From: Sarocladium kiliense
Lineage: Eukaryota > Ascomycota > Sordariomycetes > Hypocreales > Sarocladiaceae
Direction: 5' to 3'
Assembly: GCA_030734395.1 (NCBI GenBank)
Contig: JAUZTG010000016.1
Span: 744,001-808,000 of the forward strand
DNA length: 64,000 nucleotides
Shown piece by piece: positions 1 to 10,144 of this stretch (position 1 is the first letter of the stretch; every line of letters begins with the position of its first letter). Position numbers and translations under genes: made by a program. The notes beneath the pieces were generated by a model that was given only the letters and a program-made list of their open reading frames with translations, had not been told where the DNA came from and ran no database searches.

Positions 1-274
1 CATCTTTGAGTCTTGTTATGGGCTGCCGGGCAGTGCAGAGTCGCCGCCTGCCAGCTGCTCCCTTCACTCGTTTGTTTTTCATCCTCCCACCTCGCCCAGC
101 CTTTAGCCGAACTTCAACTCTTGATCTTTACTTCCTAGGAATTCAGGTCTCCTTCTGAAGTTCCTTCCATCTCCTTGGTGTGTCGGCTGCTAACACTTGG
201 CCTCTCACACAATATCCGCTCGTACACTGTCATCATTCCTTTTGCGCATTGTTTCTGACATTTGTCCTTTCCAG

Positions 275-2611
275 TTATCTGCTTCTTCTGCTGCTCTGGA
301 CCTCGCCCTTTCTGGGTCACCCGCCCCAGAGTCATCACACCGTGGCTGGAACAACGTTAACCGTCACCGCGCCCAGCAGAGCCTCTCCTCCCTTAACGGC
401 ACTTCGACCAGTCTTGCCGGTGACATCGGAAGCATTGGCAGTCGAGGCGGTTCTCTCAGAAACTCTCTCGATCTCAAGTATCTCTCCGAGAACACTGGAG
501 AGTCGGGCCTCATGTCTCCTCAAGGTGGTAGTCACATGACTACTCCTCCCAAGCTGCAAAGCTCCTTCTCTGCCAACGATGTGCCGACTGTTAAGAGCAC
601 TCAGTCTACGATGGCGAACAGCCACGCCCAGCAGCATTTCCACAACCACAACGCAAGCATGGGACGAATTCCTGCGGGTGCCGTGCCTACGCGCGGTCAC
701 AATCGCGAGCTGTCCAACGACAGCACCACGACCGCCAATCGTGAGCAGCAGAGTTCAGCTTACCAGTCTATTCAGTCGGCCTTGCATGCGAACGCGCCTC
801 CTTTCTCAAGCAGCAACACCACTGCTGCAATCACGTCTCCCCCACTTGCGTCCCCGGTTGGAGCTCCGCTCTTGAACAACTTCAACGCGCAGCAGTTCTA
901 TCCTCAGAATGGCTTTAACCCCGCCGGGCTCGGCCAGCCTAATTATGGAAACATGAACATGCTCGCTGCTGGCATGCAGGGAATGAACATTAACGGCATG
1001 GGTGGAAACCCTCAGAACATCTACCAAGGTGCTCCAAACTACGGCAGCTACAACGGCATGCCTTTCAACCAGTCGGCCCCAGCGCCGCCACCACAACGCG
1101 ATAGCCAAGCTCGCGTCATCCAGAACCGTCGCCAGCAAGACAACGAAGGTAAGCGAAATTCAATCATACTCAATGAGCATCGCTGACCATCCGCAGCCAT
1201 GTCCCGCTACCAGAACATGCCGCTTGAGAACTTCCGTCATCAGATCTACCAGCTGTGCAAAGATCAGCATGGCTGCCGCTATCTTCAGAAGAAACTGGAG
1301 GAGCGTGACCCCAACCAAGTCCACATGATCTGGCTCGAGACAAATGAGCATGTCATAGAGCTCATGATGGACCCCTTTGGTAATTATTTGTGCCAAAAGC
1401 TCCTCGAGTTCTGCAATGACGACGAGCGCACCCGCTTGATTGAGAACGCCTCAAAGGACATGTCCCGCATCGCCTTGGATCAACATGGGACACGTGCCCT
1501 CCAGAAGATGATCGAGCACGTTTCTACACCTCAACAAGTTCACTTGATCACTGAGGCCTTGCGCAACCGCGTGGTTGAGCTCATTCAGGATCTGAACGGC
1601 AATCACGTCATTCAGAAGTGCCTCAACAAGCTTGCTGCCGCTGACGCACAATTCATTTTCGATGCCGTTGGTCAGCGCTGCGTGGAGGTCGGCACGCACC
1701 GTCATGGCTGTTGTGTGCTCCAAAGGTGCATTGACCATGCCGATGGCAACCAGAAGGTGTGGCTCATAGGTCGCATCACTGAAAATGCGCGCCGCCTTGT
1801 TCAAGATCCGTTCGGTAATTACGTGGTCCAGTACATTATCGACTTGAATGAACCCAAGTTCACAGAGCCTGTCGTGGCGGCCTTCCAGTGCTGCATTTGC
1901 GACTTCTCCTCTCACAAGTTCAGCTCGAACGTCATCGAGAAGTGCTTGCGCTGCGCGAAGGGCCCGTCCAAGGACATGATCGTCCAGGAGCTTCTCACAC
2001 CTGGCAGAATGGAGGGGCTCCTGAAGGATGCCTATGCCAACTATGTCATCCAGACAGCTCTAGACTTTGCTACACCTCAAGGCAAGCACATGCTTATCGA
2101 GGCAGTGCGGCCTTTCCTTCCCCAGATTCGCGGCACACCTCACGGCCGTCGAATCCAGACGAAGGTTACGGCTCATGACAACGCAGGAGGCGCCAGCTCA
2201 AGCGGCCAAGCCACACCCGCGGATCAGACTCAGGGCCAGATTCCCCTCCGTCAGCATCACTCCAGGACAACATCTGGGGCCAGCAATGCTATGGCCCAGT
2301 CTAATGGGGTTTCAACTGCCGCCACCGCTATGGCTGGTGCTCAGACAAATGGCGGGTTCCAGAACGGACTGCCTGTTCAGCCTCATGCTCCTGGCCCTCA
2401 GCTCAATGGCCAGGTTCAAGGACAGCCGGGACAAATGAACCCGATGAATCCACCGCAAGCATTCAGTGCGGCTACCATGGGCCAGCAGCCAGCTGGGCAG
2501 CATCCCCAATTTGCTCAGCAGCAATTCGATCCTCTGGCCCATTCAGCTCCCGCGAACTACGGCACGAACCCCAATGGTAACCACACTAATGGAGAGCAGC
2601 ACTGGGTGTAG
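275..2611 (+). CDS. puf4: Pumilio/PUF-family RNA-binding protein, Puf4-like (5' partial)
   Basis: Sequence-specific mRNA 3'-UTR binding protein that represses or destabilises target mRNAs in the cytoplasm (family knowledge). Seen: two exons, 275-1148 and 1197-2611, joined by a 48-nt GTAAGC...CAG intron in frame, giving 762 visible residues. Residues 1-290 are a low-complexity Ser/Asn/Gln/Gly region. A C-terminal Pumilio homology domain follows (about 305-625) with eight repeats whose recognition helices read HGCRYLQ, FGNYLCQ, HGTRALQ, NGNHVIQ, HGCCVLQ, FGNYVVQ, FSSNVIE and YANYVIQ. It ends with a Gln/Asn/Pro tail of about 130 residues. The repeat signatures resemble yeast Puf4 more than Puf3. 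The visible frame opens just after a pyrimidine-rich CCAG acceptor at 271-274, so the start codon lies in an upstream exon, probably beyond the left edge. An in-frame ATG at 197 would have to sit inside that presumed intron. Family assignment is strong; the Puf4 subtype is likely. Confidence 0.88.
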
Positions 2612-3988
2612 TAGTACATCCATGCACCTTGCCTCGCAGCCGACTCGTCACTCGCTGCACTGTACAACGACGTTTCCGACGTACTCATCTTCTTCCGATG
2701 TCATTAGGTGGTCTGCTTCTTTACTTTCCACGGTTACGAACACCAACATGACCCTGACGAATTCCCTTTTGAACTATTGTTCCATTCTACACATCAGCGC
2801 GCGACGCTGAGGACCCCATCGCATCATCGGCCGTGGGAAAATCACAACGCTATAGGAGCTTGCTACAACAATCACTTGCTCGCCCCAAAGGCTGGCAGAG
2901 CCTTCGCATTCCTGTACCTGTACTTGGTATCAGCTCTTAGACCATTTCCTTTTACTTTCATTCTCTTTTCTCTTCAGATGAGCCCAACGTCACGATAAAC
3001 TGCAAGTACGACATGACCTCTTCCTCTTTGGCATGGCATGCGCATGTTCGATACAGAACGTATTTTTCGGCTTTTCTTTAGCCTACGACGCTGCCGCATC
3101 ATGCAGTGACCAGGAGACTTTCGAGATCTGGCTTGAGGCTCATTCTAGGTGGCTAGCTTGGCTGCTGAGGTCCACCCAGTGGGCATTTCTCCTCTGGTCA
3201 TTGATTTTTCTTTGCCTTCTTCTGAAGTTTTTGATTTGCGGGACTTTTGTATCATGGCTTTTTCTTTACATCTGTGTTTTCCATTTGGACTTCCGGATTC
3301 GAGCTCTGCTATTGGATGCATTGGCCGTGATCAGGTCGGCTCTTCGTTCGGCCTTGGGTGCACAACGGGGTTTGAGAGGGTACGATACGAAGCGGAAGAT
3401 GCACTCTTTGCATGGCGCTGAAACGTGGTGGAAGCGCATTTGGTTTTGCCAATGGGTAACCTTCTGAAGAGCCTTAGCAAACCACTGCGCATTGACCATT
3501 GCTGTCGCGATGTCCATCAGGGGCAGGCTTGATGAGCTGTCCGCGTCGGGGGCGAATTCTATATAGCGAATGAATACAGCGCCTGATCACCAGTCTCGAC
3601 TCTCAACTTCGTGTGAATTCAAGATGTGACTGCTGAGGTCTACTCTGCCTGATAAGTTCAGGCTCGAGTTTGACAATGGGCAAGCTCAATAGGCCGTACA
3701 TTAATGATAGTTGTCAAGGCAGAACGACACCCCGAAAAGGACCATGGTTAACATAGCACGAGCAGTCTACACATCTTCGACAGCAAATACCTGCTGATCA
3801 GGTTCATTCCATTTTGATGCTACCAAAGTGTGATATTCCTCGAATGACCTCATAAACCATATCCCCAAACCAAACCAAACCACCTGACCAACGAACCACA
3901 GACCGCCGCTCTCCCTTTCCCGAGCCACGCAGCGAAACCTTTTGCCACGATTCCAAACCCCGACGAAGGAAGCAAGCAAGCGATCCGT
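2612..3988. other. Intergenic / 3'-UTR region between convergent genes
   Basis: Spacer of 1.38 kb between the convergent PUF and RPL15 genes. The first part is probably the PUF 3' UTR: T-rich, with several TTTTCTTT stretches near 3200-3300. A 144-codon open frame at 3033-3467 has no recognisable domain and looks like chance. No other feature is visible. Confidence 0.6.
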
Positions 3989-4997
3989 TTATCGGTAGCG
4001 CCAGAGGGAGAGGCTGTTGTGGCGCTTCCAGGTCTTTCTGCGGCCAGCCTTGGTCTTGTTGTACCTGTGGCCCTTGTTGAGACCGCGGGACTTCTTGCCA
4101 GTGGCGGTGAGACCACGGGCCTCGCGGTGCTTGTGGACGGGGTTGACGATCCAGTTGATGCGGGGGTCGCGGCGGATGGCGGCGTGCTGGGGGTCGACGA
4201 GGATGACCTCGTAGTACTTGTAGGTAGAGTCCTGGTTGATCCAGTAGGAGTTGAGGACGCGGAGGTTGGCGCAGCGGCGGCCGACACGCTCCTCGGCGGT
4301 GGCCTTGAGGGAGCGCTGGTACTTGAGCTGGTTGATACCCTGGTTGGTGGGCTTGCCTGGAGAAGAGGGTCAGTTTTCTATCTCACTGGCGGGATCGAGA
4401 AGAGTTCAGGAGCAACGAACCGTAGGTGGCACCCTTGGGGGCGGGCCTCTTGCGGCCACCGCGGCGGACGCGCACACGGTAGATAACGTAGCCCTGCTTG
4501 GCCTTGTAACCGAGACGGCGGGCCTTGTCAGGGCGAGAGGGGCGCGAAGCACGGTGGATGACGTTGAGCTGGCGGAGCTATTCGGGCAAGAGTCAGTATA
4601 AACGTTCGAGTCGGATCATGTTGAGGAGGGTGCCGAGTGGAAAGTCGCTAAAGCCTGCCATCGAGATCCTGCTCCATTGCGATAGACAACTGAGTTCCAG
4701 TAGCAGCAGTTTGTCTCAAACTCTCAGACGGAGGGCCAAGGCAACGGAGAGTGCCTTCGTATCCAATGCTCTTTCGTCCAGGTGTCCATTCCCATGTCGG
4801 TTTGAAAAGGCTGGCGTGAGAACATCGAGCGAGAAGAGGTGGAAGGCTTCGATCGGCAGGCTTTTCGGTGCGAAAGTCGGGAAAGAATATCGTGGGCGTT
4901 ATCAACGTACCTCCCAGCAGCGAACGCGGAGCAGGAACTGCATCACATCGCTCTGCTTCTTCTTCTGAAGCTCCTCGACGTACTTAAGGGCACCCAT
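3989..4997 (-). CDS. RPL15: 60S ribosomal protein L15 (eL15)
   Basis: Cytosolic large-subunit ribosomal protein. Three coding exons on the minus strand: 4997-4911, 4577-4421 and 4356-3989, 612 nt in all, encoding 203 aa, the family length. Residues start MGALKYVEELQKKKQSD and end RHNSLSLWRYR, both hallmarks of eL15. The basic core includes RASRPSRPDKARRLGYKAKQG and GGRKRPAPKGATYG. Introns are in phase 0 (333 nt, GTACGT...ATAG) and phase 1 (64 nt, GTTCGT...CCAG). The first coding intron is unusually long for this window. Just upstream, a further intron sits wholly in the 5' leader: consensus GTACGT donor at 5117, CTGAC branch, TTTAG acceptor at 5003, five bases before the ATG. Intron-rich 5' ends are typical of fungal ribosomal protein genes. 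It is convergent with the PUF gene. Confidence 0.97.
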
Positions 4998-5500
4998 CTT
5001 GACTAAAGCGACACCAGAGTCAGCACACAGTTCCCCTTTCCCGGTCGATTGCAATTCGTATCCGAGGATTCGAAGGTGCTCCTTCCTTGAAAGGACAGAG
5101 GAAGAGTCGAGACGTACCGGTTTGTTTGGCGGAATTGGACCTGCCCGGTTAGTATGGATGGTGGTTGATGGGAGGAGGGTGATGAAGAGGATGTCGAAAA
5201 TTGCTGGAAGTGGGCTTCGCACGGCTTGGGAGTTCGAAAATTCACAACGTTGGAGTTGTGGGCTTCAGAGAGCGCTAGACCGGATCTGAATTAATGCTCC
5301 ACTTTTGCTAGGGCAATCTTTCGAATCTCAACCCCAACCCTTGCCAAGAACTCAAAGTGGAGCTTAGGCTATACTTTGGTCTGGCTTCAGATGTAGGTGG
5401 TGTCCCATTGATAGCTAATGTTCTCTGATTCCCATGTTTGTCGCGATCCCATGTTCCACCGCGGGATCAATGGACGGCAACTCCATGACAGTGCAAACCT
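4998..5500. promoter_or_regulatory. RPL15 leader and promoter, with 5'-UTR intron; 3' end of next gene
   Basis: On the minus strand the RPL15 leader shows an intron-like element (5117-5003) with GTACGT donor, GCTGACTC branch and CTTTAG acceptor. The rest, to about 5500, should hold the RPL15 promoter plus the 3' UTR of the upstream minus-strand gene. No conserved promoter box can be named with confidence. Confidence 0.55.
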
Positions 5501-6481
5501 TCATACTCGAGATGGCAGTTCTTCGTCCTTGCCCAGTGCCTTGCCCAAGGCGATCAACGCCTTCAGTTGCGCATTCGCAACAGTACCCCAAGTTGCCTCT
5601 CCTTCCCGTGGCATAACTTCCTCCAGCATCTCCCAAGCTAGCCTCTCCAGCTCACCAGCTTTGCGTGACATTTGCAGAGGCTTCGTCTTGCCTGTCGCAG
5701 CGCCCAGGATGTCATGCTCTACGATTTTGACGGCCAGCTCGAACGCATGTTTGTTGAGTGATCGTAGATCTCTGATGTCCTGCGCCCAGCGCATCCAGTC
5801 AGGTTCTTTGATGCCTGTGCTGCGCTTGCTGCTGGACTTGTAGGCAGCAGTGGACTCGATGCATTGCTGCAGAACTTTACTAGCTTGCCCGACTATACTA
5901 GCATTTTCGGTTGGCGAGTTGTTCAAGGCTTTGCTGTCTCTGGGAACTTTGAGGACTGCTGCATTGTCGTCTCGTAGCTTCTGTAAAGCCTTCACATCTA
6001 AGCCATGCCTTTTCACGTATCAGCCACTGTTCACACGCCGCGATACCTCAAAACACTCACGAAGAGCTATTGCCAGAATCATGACTCTGAGCCAAGGCTT
6101 CATCTGCCATCTTCCGGATCTCCTTCTTCGCATTTGCCGCGGTGCTTCTCCGTTTGTTGGCCGTGGACGCTGACTTAAAAAAAGACCTATCCGTGTACTG
6201 GTCAGCTACAGTTTGAAAGTAGCCTGGAATGACGTCCTACTTGGCATCGTCTCGTCCGGCATCCGCCTCATACTCTCTGAGTGGCTTGAATGGCTTCTTG
6301 CCAGCAGGCTGCTTCTTGTTGCCACCAGTTGGCGCGGTTCCCGGCGCTGAGGTGCTGTTGCCAGCTTCTTCGACTATATAAGTCCGTGTGTCAGAGCTTT
6401 GTGCTTTCCTGTCTTACCTCCACTTCGCCGCTTAGTCTCACCATCAGTCTCCGACTTTCTTTTGCATCCACGAGGCGGCAT
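5501..6481 (-). CDS. Conserved-looking basic protein of unknown function (276 aa)
   Basis: Function not recognised. Four exons on the minus strand join in frame: 6481-6418, 6373-6241, 6186-6061 and 6008-5501 (831 nt). All three introns have clear ends: GTAAGA...TATAG, GTAGGA...GATAG and GTGAGT...AAAAG. The last acceptor was chosen because it alone keeps frame into HGLDVKALQKLRDDN. The N-terminal 110 residues are basic and low complexity (MPPRGCKRKSE, KKPFKPLREYE, KKEIRKMADEA), resembling a nuclear-localisation-rich region. The C-terminal 165 residues are predicted mostly helical (EPDWMRWAQDIRDLRSLNK, GELERLAWEMLEEVM). There is no signal peptide or membrane segment. The regular exon structure argues that it is a real gene. 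A nuclear role is only an inference from composition. Confidence 0.7.
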
Positions 6482-7330
6482 AGCGATCCCTGTGCTCAAG
6501 CCTACAAGTGCGCAACACAAGGACTGTTAGAGCGAACAGCTGAAGGATGGTCCTCAAATCAAAATCAGAAGTGCCACTACAGCGATGTTCCTGTGGTCCC
6601 AAGGTAATCTGTAGGTAGCTTTGATCCCGTAAAAACCATTTGATGTCTTGTGGGACGACGGTTCCGTCGAGACCTCGCCAGGTGGCAAGGAAAGGTGGCA
6701 GCACCTGCCTGTCCAAGGAAGGAGCCTGCCACGTCCCCGATCGGCGTGTCCTCAGCAATCCAACGTCGCATACTTCAACAGACGCATTTATTGGCATGAT
6801 TCAGGTTTCTCATGTTCACAATCTACCTGTACTAGGAGCAAGCCACGATCATTATAAGCAGCCTCCCATGTAAGCGAGCGTGAATAGTAGAGAAGGGCAA
6901 GCAAGCAAGCGTAACACCATATCCAAAAATAAATGCAAGGAAAAAAAGAGCGCATCCGTCCATATTAGTAGTTACAGGTAAAGAAACACACAAGGCATAT
7001 ATCTCTCTCTGTCTATAGATCTGAATCCTCTGTAAGCGATAGCAATTCATACCCGTCGTTTCCCAAAAAGACAAAAAGAAAAAGAAAGTCTTGATCTTTC
7101 CCCAATAGCTCAGTCGTGGAATGAAAGGGGAAGGAGTATAAGTGGAAATATCGAAAGCCCAGATCACACAAGAAGAAGAAAAGATTCTTTTGGAAAGTAG
7201 CCAAACGTGTCTCGGCGGAAAAAGTTCGCGAACTTCATGTGTGTATCCCGCTGGTGTGCAGCTTCGTCCTGCCTACCACGCACGTGTCACAGACGATTGC
7301 CTGCTGCTGCTTGGCCCGAAGACCGTTGGA
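6482..7330. other. Intergenic region (tandem minus-strand genes)
   Basis: Spacer of 0.85 kb. The right part, about 6850-7330, is A/G-rich on the plus strand and probably the 3' UTR of the PSP1-domain gene; the left part is promoter of the 276-aa gene. An isolated tRNA-A-box-like string near 7106 has no matching B box, so it is not called. Confidence 0.5.
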
Positions 7331-9197
7331 TCAGTGCCCATTGAGTGACAGACCTTGGAAGCCCCCGGTCCAGTCATTAGCTGGCGAGATGGGTGACATG
7401 CCCTGGGAGTGAGGCGCTGGACTGGTTGCTGATCCGGGTGTTGGAAAGCGATTACGCATTGACTGGAAGTCAGGATGCTGGAAGCCAATGGCACCAAAGC
7501 CTTCCATGTTTGTCGGACCGCCGGGTGTGTAGCCTCCATTGCCTCGACCCTGTCCAAAGCCTCCAGGCTGCCCAAAGCCATAGTTGGGCTGGCTGTGCAT
7601 TGGTCCAGTAGAGGGATTGGCATCTGCCGCGAAGGGTTGGCTGTATGGCTGACGGAAGCCCCTGCCAGCCTGTGGTGCAGCTGCAAATCCATGAGCTGAA
7701 GCTTCTTGAGGCTGCTGTGGTTGGTGCTGTGTTTGTCGTCTGTCATTCGTTCCGGAATTGCGAGAGGCGTTGACAGCTCCAGGACCGACCCCGCTTGGTG
7801 CTTGAATGCCCAACGTTGGGCTCGCAAACGACGCCGGGTTTATTGCGGACATCCAGATTCGAGTCTTGTAGATTTTGAAGAGGTCCGTAACCAAGGAGTT
7901 GAAGTTAATGTAGGCGTCAGCGAAGTAGTAGAACGTCAACTTCTTCCAGTCCCTGCCGACCCAGTTAGTGGATGCTTCATGTGGAAATCTGGGTCGAACT
8001 TACATCTGGAACTCAGCGTCAAGGATCTCCATGTTGAGGCCATGCTCCTTAACCTTTTGCATGCAAACTCTCTTGGCCTTTGCTTCCTGTCCTTCCTTGT
8101 CCCGCAAGGCATGAACCTCGTGACTCTGGGCAAGCCGTTTGATGAGTTTCGGTCGGAGCTCACCAGAGTTTGGCTCTTGCATATGGTGCTGAGTCGGGGG
8201 CCCCATGCCACCGATGGCGCTGCCCTGCGCACCACCAGATGATGCAAGCAGACCAGCTCCAGAACCTTCTTGTGCTGCAGCAGCACCCTGAGAGTACATC
8301 ATGAGCCACTTATACTGCTCTTCAGCGTAATGTTCCTTGAGCTCCTTCGCGGATTGCCAATCAACGTTGTCTTTAGCAACGGTGCCAAGGTCGGTTCCGC
8401 GATCAGCCTCGACGATAACCAGGTCCCCGGGCTTGACAGTGAGACCGGTACCCTCCTGAATGTAGAACACATCGGCTCTTGCGCACTTGAACAGCACAAT
8501 GTGGAGAAGCTGATTCTGTCTTGGCTGTGCCATGCCGGCGTATAGGTTTCGATGTGGTGACGGAGCACGTGGAGCGAAGGAATGTTGTAAGCCGTACGCA
8601 GAAGGGTAAGCTGTACCGAACCCAGGCTGAAGAGACTGGAGAGGATTGCTCATGCTTTGAGCAGTCTGGTAGTAGGCAGGGCCTGCAGATAATTGGTCAG
8701 CGACTTGGACTTCCGGGTTGGGCGACGTGTACCAACCATTTCCCGTGAACGCAAGATTCTCCGCAAACGCAGAGCTAAAGTCTGGGGCAAGTTGTCCTTC
8801 GGGCATGGAGGCGTCAATCGTGGACGCTGACTCGGCGAGAGAGCTAATAGAACCCTGACGCGTAGGCATGTTCGCGAATGAATGCCGTCTGCTCTGAGAC
8901 ACATCGCCACCTGTGAAGCCGAGCTGGCTTGACCACAGGGCGCGCTTCAGGTTGGAGTTCTCTGGCTTCCGACCGTCACCACCAAAGGGAGACCGTAGTG
9001 GCGCTGCTCCAGCAGCGTACTCGCTCATACGCCTTGCACTGGCTCGCTTGGCAAATGAATCTCCTGTGTCCTGCTCACCATCAAGTTCGTCAACAGCATA
9101 GTCGGACTCCTCTGGCACAGCTTCTTGAAGAGGGTATCCATTTCCCAGGAACCCACCCCCCGTGGAGGCCCGGGGTCGCATGCGAGCAGTGTATTGT

Positions 9198-9229
<32 letters not shown>

Positions 9230-10144
9230 CTGTTGTTGTTGTTGTTGTCGCAACATCGCATTTTCTCTCGTGAGCATCTCGATAGTCCTCGATTCTGAGC
9301 TCTGGTGGAAGGAGTTCTGCATTGAGTCCGTTGCACTCTCATCGTCGTCATCGTCCACTTCTTTCACCTTGCCAAGAATCGTTGCGTCGTTCGACATCTC
9401 ACTAAGCATACTGGGACGAGAAGGACGGTGCTGCAGTGCAGGGTGCCTTGCTCGACCAAGGCCTGTTGAGGCGCTCATGCTGGTCGGGATATTGGTGTCC
9501 GGATCAACTTGCCCGACGGAGTACGACTGAGACCGATAAGTCTTCGGAGTGGGATGTAACGGGATCGCAAATGGAATTTGAGTGTTTGGTACCGGATCTC
9601 TGGAAGGTGAAGTCTGCATCAAGCCGTCGGCAGGTCCAAAGAACGAATTGCCTGGACCGCCTGGCGGGCCTGTGGAAGTTGGTGATGGAAGTACTTCACT
9701 GAATCTCATTGGTGCTTCTTTGCGTTCCGAATTCCATATTCCTGTACCCCATGGAAAGTTACCAGAACCGCGGCCCATGACAGAAGACGATGAGTGCGAT
9801 CCCCAAGGTCCTGCAGTTGTCTCTGCCGAAGGTGTGCTCGGGTGTGATGCAGTTGGTGACATGGAACTGCTTGCGAAAGAGCCTTTTCGGGGACGGCTGA
9901 ATGGCTGAGAGGTGTCGTTCAACCAAGATGATCGACGCACCGGTTTTGGGTGAGGGGCGTTTGAATGTGAGTGGTCCTGACGATTATCACCCTCGTCGTC
10001 AGAGCTTGCCAGCGCTTCCGAATCAGGTGTGGAGGTCCTGGCGTTGACCTTTTCTAGTAGAAGCGTCTGATTATTGGCAACTGCGACCTGAGCGGCGCCT
10101 TGGCCCGGTTTGGATGTGCCTGCTTTATGTAGGCTCGCGCTCAT
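7331..10144 (-). CDS. PSP1 C-terminal domain protein with poly-Gln tract
   Basis: Two exons: 10144-8004 and 7952-7331. The intron has a GTAAGT donor at 8003 and GGCAG acceptor, phase 2, and joins into DAEFQMDWKKLTFYYFADAY. The product is 920 aa. Residues 1-500 are Ser/Pro/Gly-rich and disordered, with an 18-residue poly-Gln run encoded at 9247-9194. The conserved PSP1 C-terminal domain starts near LLHIVLFKCARADVFYIQEG, continues through VKPGDLVIVEADRGTDLG, and ends in FKIYKTRIWMSAINP. A Gly/Gln/Asn-rich tail of about 150 residues follows. Family members include yeast Psp1, first found as a suppressor of DNA polymerase alpha mutants; the biochemical role is poorly defined, so no reaction is assigned. 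It has no membrane segment. The start is the first ATG of the long frame. A likely leader intron upstream (donor 10567, acceptor 10156) ends 11 bases before this ATG, supporting the choice. Confidence 0.88.
9194..9247 (-). repeat. Trinucleotide CAG/CAA tract encoding 18 glutamines
   Basis: Eighteen consecutive Gln codons inside the PSP1-domain gene, as a run of CAG with CAA blocks at both ends. The central pure CAG run is eight codons. Such tracts are length-polymorphic in fungal populations by general knowledge. No length variation can be judged from one sequence. Confidence 0.97.

Noticed and set aside
3033..3467. 144-codon plus-strand frame with hydrophobic stretch
   Set aside because: Lies in the convergent 3' region. 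The hydrophobic stretch comes from T-rich UTR sequence. No intron or domain evidence.
7100..7125. tRNA A-box-like string TAGCTCAGTCG
   Set aside because: No B box (GGTTCGA-type) at the right distance and no acceptor-stem pairing.
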